64,000 bases of DNA, taken from NCBI RefSeq assembly GCF_036417845.1, contig NC_089981.1, forward strand, positions 38,818,668 through 38,882,667, written 5' to 3'. Shown piece by piece: positions 1 through 49,700 of the stretch (positions within the stretch are counted from its first letter, which is position 1; each line of letters starts with the position of its first letter). The position numbers were made by a program, and so were the translations under genes. The notes beneath the pieces were generated by a model, which saw nothing but the letters and a program-made list of their open reading frames with translations, ran no database searches and was not told the DNA's origin. Origin of the DNA: Apteryx mantelli (taxonomy: Eukaryota; Chordata; Aves; Apterygiformes; Apterygidae).

Positions 1-1047
1 ATCCAAAGCTTTGAATGCTTTTTATGTTGAACATTCCTTGTGGGATTGTTGCTAGAGAATGGAAATAGTTTAGGATATAGTGGCTCTTTCAGATACTTGG
101 TTCGATCATGTATTTCTGACAGAAACACAGAGATTTATCAGAAATTCAAAAATCTAGATATATATTCTTTAATGTTGACTGCTCTCAATGTTCAAAATAG
201 TAATAAACATGCAGTTGCTGCTGTGAGTTACCTTAATTCCTGTTCCCTGATGATTTTTCACTCTACTTTCCATTTCACTTTAGTTCAATTTTGTTTGATG
301 AAAGCTTTATTGAAGTTGAATGGTAAAGCTTGAATACTAAAAGTGCTAAGCTTTTGGAAAATTTTGGTCAGGGTTAAGAAATGCCTTTCCTAGATACCTA
401 GCAGGACTATAGGGAAAGGACTGTTAATCTTCTGTCAGTTTTATTTTGCAAGATTTGAAAGTAGGTACAAATGAAATTCCTATGTGGCTGTGTAGCCACA
501 TAGACAAATACAGGTAAAGGCCTGAGTCTTTCTGGTGGTGAAGCTTCAAGAGTGTGTTACTACTATGAAGTAACCTGTGTATTCTGCTAGGTGCCAGAGT
601 TATGCATTGCCTCTCTTAACTGAATATTGGCTTGAAATTCACCATGTCTTGCAGGTTTCTGTTTTTAACTGTTTAGTGCTATAGTTTTTCATTTCTCCTT
701 CTGCAGTCAGTTTTTAAATTTATTTGAAACAGTATCAAAGTGCATTAAAAACAGGATTCTTCCATTTGCTTGACAGAGGTGTACCCTAACTTAGATAATT
801 GCCTCAGGGGAGACAGACAAGTTTAAGAGTACTGGTCAAAGGTGTTTCATCTTTACATTTGACAGTATAATGGTTTTAAGTGTTTGAACTTAAGTTGATT
901 TATTTACTATGACTATACAGTTGTATTGGCTTTTTAAAATTATTTGGATATTTAAAATGAATACTTAAAGAATCATGACAAGTGTTCATATGAATCCGCT
1001 CTCAATATATCCCAGTATTTGATGTGCTGGTATTTGTTTTATTTCAG
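1..1047 (+). other. PPFIA1: PPFIA1 intron, partial
   Basis: AT-rich sequence with no exon-like open stretch. It ends in a pyrimidine tract and the AG at 1046-1047 before EFAALTKEL. The preceding exon is not in the window. Confidence 0.8.
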
Positions 1048-37445
<36,398 letters not shown>

Positions 37446-40300
37446 AGCCTTCTCCTGGTGAGTAAAGTTGATAGGTATGATAGTAAAGCAGCTATTTATG
37501 AAATAAAACTTGAAGTATTTTAATACAATGAATTTATACATTTATAAAACCCTTTCAAATTTGCAGGCTAGATTGTTATATTCAAAATCCAGAGCTTATT
37601 TCCTATGATAAAGTCTACCAGCATTTAAACATTTAGTTATGCAAGTGTGTTTGTTTTTTGGTTTTTTTTAACAGCATGAAGAAGGGCCAGGGCTAAATAG
37701 CCATGCAGAAATTGTTGAAATCAAAGGTTGAAACTGAACTTCTAGTGAAAGGAGGGAGGAGGGAAGGGAATTAAATTAGGAATACGGAGGAGAGAAGATA
37801 ACCTGGTTTGTGGCGTTGCGGTTCAGAATATTGGTCTTTCAGATTCTTTGCTTGGTCAAAATTATCCCACTACAGTATACTTCCAATCTTCAGTTGTTAA
37901 GGGGTAATTCCATAGTTTTCCAGTTCTGGGATACTTCATACCACTGTGATTGCTTAGGCTGTCTGGTTGGATTTAGCTACCAGCGGTCTAAATTTGGGTA
38001 GGTGTGAGCGGTGCTGACAGTAAAAGACAGCTTGATAAAATAGGCGTGTTTAGCTGGAATACATGCATTTGGTGTTAAAGATGCATATAACCCTGTCTTT
38101 CTCCAGGACTTGGACTGATTTTCTTTAGCAGTCTTTGCTGTGTTTTCTCATGGAGCAGTCTTTCTCTCTTAATTTGCAAACACAAGCCTGAAAACTAAAA
38201 CTTTTGACTATACTAGATTAAAAAAAAAAAAGTCCAGTGAAAATACTGGTTTCATGGTAAGCACACAATCTCTGCCTCTTAATAATAGGTTCTTCCATGG
38301 GCTATAAATTGCCTGGCTCTTCTGCTTACACTTTTTTTTTCTTTTCACCAGTAACATCCCTACTAACTCAACTATCACCTGCCTTTTCTTCAAATTCTGA
38401 ATGTTTTCTAAAGAGTTCTCATGTATAAAAAGCTGAGAAGGGGAATTCCTGCACAGAACAACTTAGATTATGTGGCTCAATCACTTTATAAACTCAGAGG
38501 ATATTTTAAAAAATGATTTTAGTCTTAAGGTAGTGAAGTTTGAAGTTGTATTTTTTCCCCCCATGAATTCTTTCCATTGTTTTGGAATTTTTCTTTATAG
38601 TCGGATCACCTAGGGTGAGTCAGTCTCTAGAAAGTGGGAAACACCTGACTTTGCATTGCAACAGAAAATTCTAGAAGGCAGTAAAATTGTATACATCAGG
38701 CATGGCAATAATTTGATGCATGACTGCTACAATACTGAGCTGTTTGTGAGAAACCTTTTAGGAAGTGCTTTTAAAAAAACTGTTAATAGATGGGGTTTTT
38801 GTCTTTGTTTTTCTGCAGTTTACCCACACTATTTCTACCGGTGATATGCAGCATTTTGAACATTTGGAACTTTTAATCTGTTAATACTTGTTAAATGGAC
38901 ACTTTGAGATATTTTATTACAGAGTTTTTAATTAGCAAATAAATTCATGAGTACTATAGAGAAGATATTTTAGAATCTAAATGTTTCTTATATTTATGTG
39001 ACTTCTCATTTATATAGTTACTTACTTTTTCTGTTTGTATTCGGTCTACAAATCAAATCATTGCTGATTTTTATTCTAATTTTAGTCTTTCCAACTGAAT
39101 GTACTGTAATGCTTGTATGTATATGTCCCTATAAGTAATATAGGGTTTTTGTAAATTATGCAGTTACTGTAATTATCATTGTTTTTTAATAATGAAACAG
39201 AAGATGAAAAGGATTTTCATACCTTTGTAAAAGTATCATGACACCAAGCAGTATATATTTTGTCTTTTGGAAATGTTAGCTAGATCTAAAAATAAGTCCA
39301 GCTTTTTTCAGATAAGCATATGTTGTTGTAGAAGGTACGGTACATGATTGTTCTTCTTTTCAGAACTGTACCTTTCCACAAAGAGGATTTGTCAAGTAGT
39401 GGGGATTTGTCTTTATTTAAAATATAACTTGCTTTAAAAGCTGGGAAAAACTAGAACATTATGGAACACGTTTTAGAAATGATTGACTTGGTCATAACTT
39501 TGTCTTAGCTGTATTTGTATAGCATATCTTTGCAGTGACTGAAAACAAGCCATAAACTAAGAAATGTTTTTCCTTAATTGAGGAAGACAGACTTCATAAA
39601 AATTCCTGATAGTAATCTACAGGCCACAGAGAGAATTTTTGTCCTAGATCTTTTTGACTGAAAACCCTTGTGGAAGGGGTAAAACTAGTTTAAATGGACC
39701 AATCATGAAGCACTGCAATATCATGTCAAATGTATAGTGAAAGATAAAGGTACAATATGCTGAAAACAAAAGCAGTGCAACTTCTAATAAAGGCCTTACT
39801 TTTCTTATGTAAGTCATCTTTTTGTGTTTTGTAAGCTTGTTCTAAAGAGTTGTCTGGACTTCAGTTTTGATGGTTGTAGCCATTTTGGACTGTATGAGTA
39901 GAAAAATGTATTCAGTACTTGTAAATGGCATATTAAAAAGCCAGCAAGAAATCTGTTCAGATCATGGTGCATTATTTATTATGCAACAATATATATAGCA
40001 TGTCTTTTCTTACTTTGTTTTCCACTTTTAACTTGCTTGTAAAACTGAAATTCATTGTTACTGTTCTGTTTTTCTATTAATCTTTTATGTATTTTCAGAT
40101 TATGTAACAATATGTACAGTCTATAAGTACTTTTGAACTATTTTTATCACAGTATTATTTATTGCTTTCTTTCAATAAAGTACTGATGCATTTTCCACTG
40201 CCAATAAAACACTATTGAAAAGCTAAGACCTAATTGTATACAGGCAGGTATTTTTGCGGTGAGTGGAGATTATCAATAAAGCATCTTAATGATTGATTGC
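37446..40300 (+). other. PPFIA1: PPFIA1 3' UTR (with a 217-nt intron)
   Basis: After the stop the exon ends at 37457 with a strong GTGAGT donor. A T-rich tract and TTAACAG acceptor bring in the terminal exon at 37675. The remaining sequence to about 40300 has no introns and several AATAAA hexamers (38938, 39786, 40174, 40203, 40275), typical of a long AU-rich 3' UTR. The 3' end position is inferred. Confidence 0.75.
40174..40280 (+). terminator. PPFIA1: cluster of three AATAAA poly(A) signals
   Basis: AATAAA hexamers occur at 40174-40179, 40203-40208 and 40275-40280 at the distal end of the PPFIA1 3' UTR. Earlier ones at 38938 and 39786 could give shorter 3' ends. Which is used cannot be told from sequence. 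Confidence 0.65.
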
Positions 40301-42859
40301 TGCCCTGTAGATCTTGTTTCAAATGATGGTTTTTCCTCTTCTTCAGTAGAAGAATGTTACATTAGATATGACATTTTCTTGAGAATTGTTTGAGTTCACA
40401 TGTATCATCAGTTTTGAAAAAATTTTCATAAAATAACTGCTATATTGCCTACTTCTTCTGGTAGTTACAGCTATGATTTACATCTTTTAACACACAACTT
40501 CAGTGTTTTCTGGTCCACACGTGATGAAGATTGAAGTGCTGTTCTATGTAGCAGCAACAGTTGCTTTGTTAATGAAATGAGACTATAACAATAGTGATAT
40601 TTGTAGGGAGAAACATTTGGAGTCTAGGGAACAAATACAAAATTGGGTCGCAATAGGGCTGTTCATTTCAGTTTAAATACACTTTAAACCATTTCTTGTG
40701 TAGAAGAGAAGACTGAAGGAAAAACTTACAGAATAATAGAAGCAGTAGTGAAGCATATTTCATCACGTCCTCTAGATCAACAGCAGGATGTGGAATGTAC
40801 AGAATGGAGAACTATTGCGACGGATGCTTTAAACACTGTTCTATAATACATCTCTGTTTCTGTCTAGCTTGTCTATATGAACTGCTATCTAATAATTTGT
40901 GGTTTCTTTTATAATTTCAGAGAATCTTTCTAGAAAAAAATAAAATGAAAGCGCAGAAGAAAATCTGTCTCACTGTTCAGTTAAACTTCACTGTTTAAAA
41001 AGATTTCATATACTTTCTCTGCTCACTGATGCAATAGATGTACGAAGTCATGTATTGTTGTGTCTCAGAAGTATATACAATGCTTGTGAAAAGAAAATAC
41101 ACTGATTATTTTAAGGCTGTGGAATCCTAAGTGTTACAGAACAATGGAGTCAACGAGAGCTGGAATAAATGTGTGAAATAGAAAAAGCTAACACAAACTG
41201 GCAAAACTGTGTGTTGACATCCTTCTGAATTATAGAGCATAGCTATCTCTGAGAAATTGAGAAAAACACTTTTAGTCAATTTTAATGAAAAATCCCCTGG
41301 AATAGAAAAACATGTAAGTACATGTACAAAAGTCACATAGGCATGTTACAGTACTCTTTTTAAATAAAGCTTGGTTATATGTAGTTTTCTGTAAAATGCC
41401 AAAAGTCTTTAAGGACTTCAGTTGGACAGATTGCTATAAAAATTATTTCTTTAAAAAGTGAGAACCCTTTTTAACTGTCAAAAGGAGATGACAGAATTAT
41501 CTGAAAGAACTTTAAACTTCCAGATTTTGCATGGTGAGGGGCCAGAGGAATCTCTCTTAATAGATGTTATAACTTTATTTCATGTTTCTCCTTTTGAAAC
41601 TATGTAGAATGAAAAGACAGGAAGTTGCTTTTACAGTGTCTTATGGACAGTAGTCATTTGTCATGGTAAAACCCTAAGTAGAGAACATAGGGAGCAGTTC
41701 AGGTGCACCTTCCCAGCAAACTGGCAGAACTTTTGTTGGAACTATGTGGCTAAGATTGGGGGGAAGAAAAGTTCATTTCCAGTTAACTAAAAATTAACAC
41801 TTACAATGTTATGTTTCAAGAGTTAGTTGGGGGATGGTATTTCTGTTCAAACTAAGTGCCTTTGAGGGGACAGTGTTTTTCACTTATTTTATAATACCAT
41901 TTTCAGGATAATTTTGATAAATTACTTAAATTACAATATTCTGCTTAAATTACAATATTCTAAATTTTATTCGAATCATTTTTTGCTAATGCTTGAAGTC
42001 ATTTTGGCAAAAATATAGCAATTGCAATCTAATTTAGGTAGCGACAGTTTGTGGCTTTATGGCATGTAGGAATGAACAGATGAAAAGTGGCTGGCTTTCC
42101 TTCCCATAAGCAGAAGGACAGATGAGCTCTCCAGAATGGAACAGCAGCAGAGCCAGAAGCAATCCTGAGAGACTCCAGGTTCTCGGAGCCTGTTTCCTGC
42201 TCTAGGAGACACGTTTTCAGCAGTAAGTTCTACTTAACTGACTAGAATTTTTAAAATATCTTGATTAAATTTTTCTGTGTTAAATATAGGAAAAATTTTA
42301 GTGTTTTACTCTGTGAATCTACTATATTTTATTTCCATTGGCTGGAAGTAGCTGTCCCACTAAGACTGGGCATGGGTAAGTCGTATTTTTGCCTCCAAAA
42401 CTTGCAAAGCTGTGTTCATCTGGAACTGCTGTTTTTTTATTATTAGAGTTGGAGATATTTCTAATGGAAAAATACATAAGCAGAGTAGAAAGGAATGATA
42501 TATATTTATTTCCCTCCTCCAAAGAGTGTAAACAGGGGGCAAATAACTGAGAAAGTACGTCACTGAGTTAACACATGTGACTTTTGGTTTTAGAGCTTTT
42601 AAAGCTAGTGTGTGTGTTAGCATCTGTTTCCTTCAGATATGTGGTGAGCAGTTACAGGTGAGGCACCTCACCTGGCGCTGCACACCCCCCCCCCCCCCCC
42701 AAAAAAAAAAATTACTTAGCTGCACTTTCCAAAAGGAGATAGCGCAAAGGGAGTATTTTAAAAGAAAAGGTATGTTCAAGCCTTTACGTAATTAAACGTA
42801 GCCCTCTTACAACTCCTGACAGCTCCTTGCGGCACGGCTGAATTTTCAGCAGCGTTATT
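40301..42859. other. PPFIA1-CTTN intergenic region
   Basis: AT-rich sequence with no gene recognised. Holds a 19-bp tandem duplication at 41925-41961 and a C-run followed by an A-run at about 42686-42710. Distance from the last PPFIA1 poly(A) signal to the CTTN CpG island is about 2.6 kb. Confidence 0.7.
41925..41961. repeat. 19-bp tandem duplication
   Basis: CTTAAATTACAATATTCTG at 41925-41943 is followed directly by CTTAAATTACAATATTCT at 41944-41961. Confidence 0.95.
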
Positions 42860-43760
42860 AGGATTACGGGGGAGTGAGGACGGGGGGGCGGCCTGGCCCG
42901 GCCCGGCCCCTCTGGCGGCGGCCGCGGCCGCGGCCGCCTCCCACCTGGAGCCGCCCCGCGGTGCGGGAAGAGGAAGTGGGAGCTCGGGAGAAGCGGAAAT
43001 TGCAGCAGCCGCCGTCGCCCGGCCGGGAAGCACCACGGCAGCGAGGGCAGCGGCGACCGCAGCCGCCGGCGGGCACCGACGTGAGCGCCGCGGGCCGGGG
43101 CCTCCCCGGGCCTCACGCGGCGGGGCGGGGCCGGGCCGGGCCGGGCCGGGCCGGGCGGGCTCCTCGGGCGGCGGCGGCGGCTTTGTTCGGGCCGGGGCCG
43201 GGGGCGGCGGCGGGCGGGGAGCCGCGGGGCCGGGGCCGCGCAGCTGCGAGCGGGGCCGGGAGCGGGCTCGGGGCCGGCGCATCCGTCCTCGTCGCAGGAG
43301 ACGGTGTGAGGCTTGCGTGACTTGGGGGTTGGGGTTTTTTTGTTTTTGTTTTTTTTTGTTTGTTTTTTTTAACGCTACAAAATTGTTCGAACTGGAAGGG
43401 TCCGAGCGAATAACTTGGAAGAAGCAAAAAAACAGAAAAGGAAAAAGCGTTGCAGCCCTCGAGGCGAGCCCGGCGCGGGCAGCGGCGGCGCTCAGGCGTC
43501 CGCGGCAGCCGGGCCCCGGACGGGCTCGGGCCGAAGGGCCCGCGAGTTTCGGGACCCCCTTCCCCGCTGGGCAGAGCGGGCGCCCGCGGCGCCGCGGGCC
43601 CCGGCGCGGGGGACCCGGCCGCGGGCCAGGGCGGCTGCCCCTTGCCCAAATCCGCCCGGCAGCCCCAAGGGCAGGGCGGGGACGTGGCCGCGCACAAAAA
43701 AGCCATTTGCGTGCAGGAGCAGTCCTGGAAGTACCCTGTGATGCCTTTTGCATGCGGTGA
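42860..43760 (+). promoter_or_regulatory. CTTN: CpG island, CTTN promoter
   Basis: An abrupt switch from AT-rich DNA to very GC- and CpG-rich DNA with many GGGCGG/GGGGCGG Sp1-type boxes, nested GCGGCCGC sites at about 42917-42936 and a GGGCC run at 43127-43159. No TATA box was seen. Position 3-4 kb upstream of the CTTN start codon and on the same strand makes it the CTTN promoter. Long open frames on both strands here are by-products of GC content. Confidence 0.88.
42960..43080 (+). other. CTTN: probable CTTN non-coding exon 1
   Basis: Inside the CpG island, sequence up to 43080 (ending GGGCACCGAC) is followed by GTGAGC, a good donor. No start codon that could continue into the CTTN frame is seen. 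The 5' edge is not determinable; other possible donors exist (for example GTGTGA near 43304). Inference from position and donor. Confidence 0.45.
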
Positions 43761-46637
43761 CACGTTTGGACTTCATCGCCATCTCCCTTTGTTCAGGGAG
43801 TTTGTCCCTATTCCCCCAGAAAGGGGGGGGTTCTAGGCAGTATCACTAAAAGTGCTGCCTAAGATGCTGTGACTGTTAATTAGTCATTACAAGGATGAAG
43901 AATAGAGCTGGCCAGATACATTTGAACTATATATTTAGCCTCAATGGGTCTGAACTGTAGCATTTTCTTTTTCCTTCAGAAATTTGACCATGTGAGTCAG
44001 TGACTCATAAATAGATCATATTTCTCCACATTCTGTTTTGAAGGGGATGTTGAATAGCAAGCTCCTGAGGAAATCTGGCGTATCGACACTAGCTCTCCAC
44101 CAAAAACCAAAGCAATTGTTTGAGAATTGCTGCTGCATTGCTTTCCTCCTTTTCATAATTCAGTTCCTAAAATGCAGGTTTGAGACATGGAAAAATATTG
44201 ATGGTTTTGTGTGTAATTTAGGAAAGAATGTGGTCTTCTGACAAGGATTCTGTTTTGTATTTTAGAGGGGTGAGAACTTTCCTTCCTTGATTATTGTTTT
44301 TAAGAGTTTGAGGAGGAAGCAAAGAAATCCACACTTAAAGATTTAGCTATTGTTTTTTTAAACACCCCAGCACAACTGCATACACAAAACTGAATGACTA
44401 CTGAATGAGTGCTGGAACTACGGACTTAGGAAAAAAGGTTGTTTCACACAACTTGATAGATAGAGCAACCATATGCATATATGTGTGATTCAGCTCTTGT
44501 AGTTTAAAAATTGAGTTTAGGTAGCAAGCACTACATGCCCTGTGGTACAGCGTAGAGACATGTGAGCTCTCCCTCTTAGGAGTCACCATCAGTTTGTGTT
44601 TGATTAGAAAGTTAAACCTTGAACCCCACACTGAGTTTCATTACTGAGGTGGTTTGATTCTGCTTTCCAGCACTTTCTTTTTGGTGACGGATTGGTTTTT
44701 TTGAAGGCACTTTGGCAAAGTGAAGAGTAGGAGAACTTGAGACATAGGATAGCATGAGGCAAGGCTTTAGACTGAGAATATTCTAAGGAAAAGGATAAAG
44801 TACTAATGTTTTAAAGGATTTCACAATAAATATTTAATCTTTTTATTTTTCTGGATATTAAGTAATTTAACAAATGCTGGTTCTTAATTGCCATAGGAAT
44901 TTGGACATGGGAGACCTGAAGAAGTAAAAGGAGAAGTGTACTATGTTGTCTTCTCCACTCTTACACTCTCTTTCCAGACCACTCTATAATTTGCTACCTT
45001 GGTGTTTGATAATTGTTTAGTTCCTCTCATTATTATTACCCATCCTGGCATTCCTGAAATGCTTCATAAAACTGGCACCTCAGTGTATTCTGTCAGGCTG
45101 TAGAACAGGCAGCGTTTTTTCTGTATAAACTTTAGCTATGAATTATTAGCTACGTGTTTTTAAATCTGAGTTTGCAGACAGCACACTACTATCATAAAAC
45201 ACCTAGTATTATGGAATTCTATTTTTCATATATAAATTATATACAAAGACAGCCTGTGTCCTAAAGAAACTACAATTTAATAAGCAAGTTGTCTCTATGT
45301 ACAATGGGCTCAGAGGTTCAGAATTTTTAAATAATTTTATGCTAATTTTCATATTACATAGCAGAACAACTGCCTGTCCAGTTCTGCACAAATGTTAATA
45401 AATGCCATCTGATCCCTGGAGAACATCTTTCTGGCCTAGATTTGTATTTAAAGGGGAGTTTTCATTCCATTTTCTGTGTAAATGAAATAGTCCATGGCAA
45501 TCATCCTTATAATCTATTCTTAATTAGAAAAATGAAGAAAAGTCTGTAATAGGACAGAAGGATGAAATGTTGAAGAGCTGTATGCTAGTGGTATAGTACT
45601 GAAAGAAGAAAAACCTTCCCCTGACTTATGTACCTGGAAAAGCTGAGTGAATAAAAACCTTTTTTGTTGTTATTTTTGCTTTTTAGAAAGATTTTTTTGT
45701 TTTGCATAGGCTAAGAGTTATAAAATACAACCACTAGCAGCAAGCAGGCCAGATATCCTGTCCACTAGTCACTTTTGAAAGTGTTAACTGAAGCATCCAA
45801 CATGATACTCCATAGAGGATAAGGTTTCGAGGAAGTGAGATATCCAAAATCTTTAGCCACTTAAAAGCATTGACTGTTATTTCTAGGTGTTATTGCTTGC
45901 CTTTTTATGAGTTTTGCTTCCTGTTGTCAATACTCTAGTATCCACCCTCTGCTTTGTCCTGAAACATTCAGACAGGACACTGAGTTTGTACACGTATTTC
46001 AGAAGGGATTATCTGAAAAGAGCAGTAACTTGTATACTCTGCTGTTGCATGCAAGTGGACTAGTGCCTAGATTCTGCGCAAATTTTTTATAATTGTTTGG
46101 ATTTCTTTCATAATGCAGAAACTTATTACACAACAGAAGAAAGATACACAGATTATACTGCTTAATGAACAATATCATGCTCATTGTTACTAATGACTGG
46201 GGAAAAAACAAATATTGCTGTGCTTTAAACATATGCATGTGATCTAGAATTAATGGCACTTGCAAAAGTGGACATTGATTATGAGACCTGTCTGAACAGA
46301 ATTCATTCAAAGTAATGGTTTAAAGCAGGCTACTAGTGAATGAAGAAAAGACACAAATGTTAATAGGGGCTTGTTCTCTTTGAAATCATGTCAGTGATTA
46401 TTCCTGGCCTTTTTGCGGTGCCGATAGGAAAACTAAAGAGAGTTTTCAAACTAGCTTGAGAAGGCAGCCAGAAAGCCAATGATCAAATATACTTGCACTG
46501 CAAATATAGCTTAGCATTTGTCCAGTTAAATAATGCACTTTGTTGGGAATTTTGAAGTATATCTCCATCAGCCTATGCATAATGTAAAATTTATGTGTAA
46601 CTTGAGCATGACAGTGCTTCTTCTGATGATGTTCCAG
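43081..46637 (+). other. CTTN: CTTN 5' intron region, 3.56 kb
   Basis: Runs from the presumed exon 1 donor to the TTCCAG in front of the start codon. Holds the GGGCC run (43127-43159) and a pair of AP-1-type heptamers (43993-44007). A further non-coding exon is possible; one weak candidate is 44897-44923 (acceptor GCCATAG, donor GTAAAA). Confidence 0.55.
43993..44007 (+). promoter_or_regulatory. paired AP-1 (TRE) heptamers
   Basis: TGAGTCA at 43993-43999 and TGACTCA at 44001-44007 are perfect AP-1 consensus sites in opposite orientation separated by one base. They lie about 0.3 kb past the CpG island within the CTTN 5' intron. Enhancer use is inferred only. Confidence 0.5.
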
Positions 46638-46721
46638 ATGTGGAAGGCTACTGCAGGTCACACCATTTCTGTCAATCAGGATGATGGAGCTGATGACTGG
46701 GAGACAGATCCTGATTTTGTG
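46638..46721 (+). CDS. CTTN: CTTN first coding exon, Arp2/3-binding acidic N-terminus
   Basis: 28 codons from ATG, reading [20 protein letters not shown] then WETDPDFV. The DDW at residues 19-21 is the Arp2/3 contact of the NTA region. The AG of TTCCAG directly precedes ATG, so the exon may begin exactly at the start codon, with upstream context supplied by the UTR exon. Donor GTACGG. Confidence 0.95.
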
Positions 46722-49700
46722 GTACGGCTTTTCAAATTTTATCAACTCAGCAGAACTGCATTACATAATGCATTAAAGAGTAACTCTTCAGGACAGGGAT
46801 TATATCTAAGCAAGATAAACTGATGTGAGCATATTCCTGGCAGGAGAGATGATTAGGATTTTGTGCCTATGAGTGACTAACAAAACTATCTTGTCTCGCC
46901 TGGGCACAGCAGGGTAGTCTCTACACAAATGGTTGAGATCAAGAAGCAGCAGCTTTTGGGGACCAGAAGTGTGTTACATGCAGTCCAGCGATGGAGAATG
47001 CACAGGGTTCACAGACGACTAGAAGTGAATGTAGTAATAGCTAGTTGTCTTAACTTTTCCAATCTCACTAACTTGTGAAGGCTTTTGCTGTGAACTCTAA
47101 AGTCTAGGTAACTAGTAAAGTTATTGGGTTTTTAACTCTTTTTATGTGTGTCCTTCGCAGAATGATGTGAGTGAGAAAGAACAGCGCTGGGGGGCTAAAA
47201 CTGTGAAAGGATCCGGCCATCAAGAGCACATCAAGTAAAGCAGTTCTCTTTTAAATTTATTAGTAGTCACTGTTCCAAGCAACTTTTAATCCATTCTTGT
47301 CCTCTGTTATTTGTATCTTCATGATTAAAACCAGAATCTCCATAGAAGATTATTTGCAACATTGCCAGTCTTTTGTAAATGTCAGCATCTTCAGATGTGA
47401 AATTAAGATAAGAGGTGGTGTAGGGACTCTTTAACAGGAAATATTTTTCTTCCTGCCTCTTTGTGTCTGCAAAGTTTCTTTGCTTTGTTTCTGTACAAGA
47501 GCAAATACTGCCAGGGAAAAAGGTTTTGTTGGGTGATCTGAGCAGCTCCATTTGGTACTTTAAGGGTACATTTGGTCCTTTAATTCTCAGACTTTGTTTA
47601 GAAAATAGCCTACCAAACTCATAAAAATTCTGGCAAGGTAACAAATTGAGCCCTCTGGCAGAAAGGAAAATGAATGCATTACAAAGGGCTATGTGAGACA
47701 AAAATGATCCAACTTCTGAATCTTGTACTTCTTAAGCAAAGTGTTGAAGACTTCTCATAACTTTAAGACAATTTTAGGATATGTTCTTCGTTTTGGTTAT
47801 GGTTGTGTATTTCTGGATCATCTACCCTTATGGTATATAGCTATGAATAAAGGTCATCAATGTTGCAAATGAAAAGAGACTGAACTGTGTGGCTTGCTTC
47901 AGGGATGAATTTTGCTCTCTTATTTGGAGTGCAGTGATGACACCTGCTGGCTGGATATGCTTCAGGAAGCTTTAAACTCAGGTGGGAAGGATTTAAGGTA
48001 CAGATGACCATCTTGGTTTGTCCTTCTTTTATGTAGCCTGCACTACTATAAGTTCAGTTCTTGCATATTGCAAGGAAACACTTGAGGAAGAGGAGGTGAA
48101 TGTCTTTGGTGCATCCTTATTTTGTGTTATGTTTATGTCCAAAATGCTCAGCTAGAATCAGAGCCCCCCTTATGATAGGGACTGTGTGTTAAGAGATGAT
48201 CCCTATTCTTAAAAGTTGCAATCTAAATAAAAATGATTGAGAAGAACTTCAGTTGAAGTGGGACATGAGAATATTTTTGAGGCATACACAAATTCTAGGT
48301 AATTGATTGTAAGGTCATTCAAATATCAAAACGTTCTTCTGTGTTATAGTCTTAAAACCAACCCTTTCATTTTTTTCAGACAATGTTTTGCAATGGAATA
48401 AGTTCTGATTCTCAGAATATGATGAAGTGCCCTGTGTACTGAAAAATGGGAAGGCCTTGAAAAATACAAGTTGTCCAACTTCTAGACTATCTTCTTGCTG
48501 TCTATTTTGCATCTTTTTGAAGTTATCTTCTGAAACTTCTTTGATAAAACTTGCTATATAGCTATTTAATTACCTGTCTTTAAAGTATTCATCAGCTGAG
48601 AGAGAACGTCTTCCAAGAACACCAGAACCTCAAAGAGAAGGAGCTTGAAACAGGACCAAAGGCCTCCCATGGCTATGGAGGGAAGTTTGGTGTGGAACAA
48701 GATCGCATGGATAAAGTAAGTATGCATGTTTTCTTGGGTTGACAGTATAGGCCTTGCTTTGCCTATGGACTACCCATGTGAGTGAGGCTTGCTAAAGCTG
48801 AAGAATGTTGTTGTTCCAGCTTTGCCAGGACAGTGAACGTAGAAGCTCAGATCGTGGCATAAGCTTCACACAACCACAGCTCATTTTGAGGACAGAATCG
48901 TCACCCTTATAGTGATGTAACAAGGCCACTTGTAATTACTATCATCCAAGTCTGTGGGAATATCAGAATATCATGCAATGTTCCCTAATTAAATCAAGAC
49001 TCTCCTATGCAAAGAGCTGAACTAAAGCACTTGAAGTGTCAGGGACAAGTATTTCAGATGGCAAATTAGGAATCTGTGAATGATCTGTGAGTTCGGGGAT
49101 GTGCAGTGGCATCACATGTTCTTGTTTGGTGCTTGCTCTGTCTTTAGAGCTAGTCTGCTTGCTAGTCTTGTGTGTGATGCCTTGACCTTGAGTCAAGGTT
49201 AAAGTTTCTAAATGTGTATTTCTAAATTAAGAAAGTACTTAGGGCATGAACAAACTCAGCGGGTTTTTTTATTTCATATTGTGCCAGCTCTCTTATGCAT
49301 ATTGAGGTTACTAAAGAATGAAGAAAAGGGTGTATTTCTTCTTTCATATGAGAAGATAGCTCTCATCTTAAACAGGGGAAAGTGTGAGCAGTGTCGAGTA
49401 ATCCAGGTGTTTAAAAAATAATTGTACTTTAGTCAGACAGTAATATTTTACGTAAGGACTTAATGGCTGTTTAAGTTGCACTTTATTAATAAAAGTGATG
49501 ATAATTCTTAAAATCAGCCATTAGCCATGGCTGATTTTAGCGATGGCCATGTGATAGACAACCATATCAAGCTTGGGCTAGTTTCTTGCATATACTCTGT
49601 TGAAATAAGAGCCCAACTGTTTTGTGAATAAGAATGATTTTTAATTTCTTATTTAATTTACTTTCTGGGTTTCTACTGATTTTTCAACTTTAAATTTTTA

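Noticed and set aside
42120..42225. Exon-like GC-richer segment ending in GTAAGT in the intergenic region
   Set aside because: No matching acceptor or reading frame linking to either gene; the donor lacks G at -1.
42776..43753. 325-codon minus-strand ORF and several other long ORFs on both strands
   Set aside because: All lie in the CpG island, where GC-rich sequence lacks stops by composition. The Pro/Arg/Ala-only content and overlap on both strands show no real protein.
44897..44923. Candidate second non-coding CTTN exon
   Set aside because: Acceptor GCCATAG and donor GTAAAA are weak, and no comparison sequence is available. Mentioned only within the intron entry.
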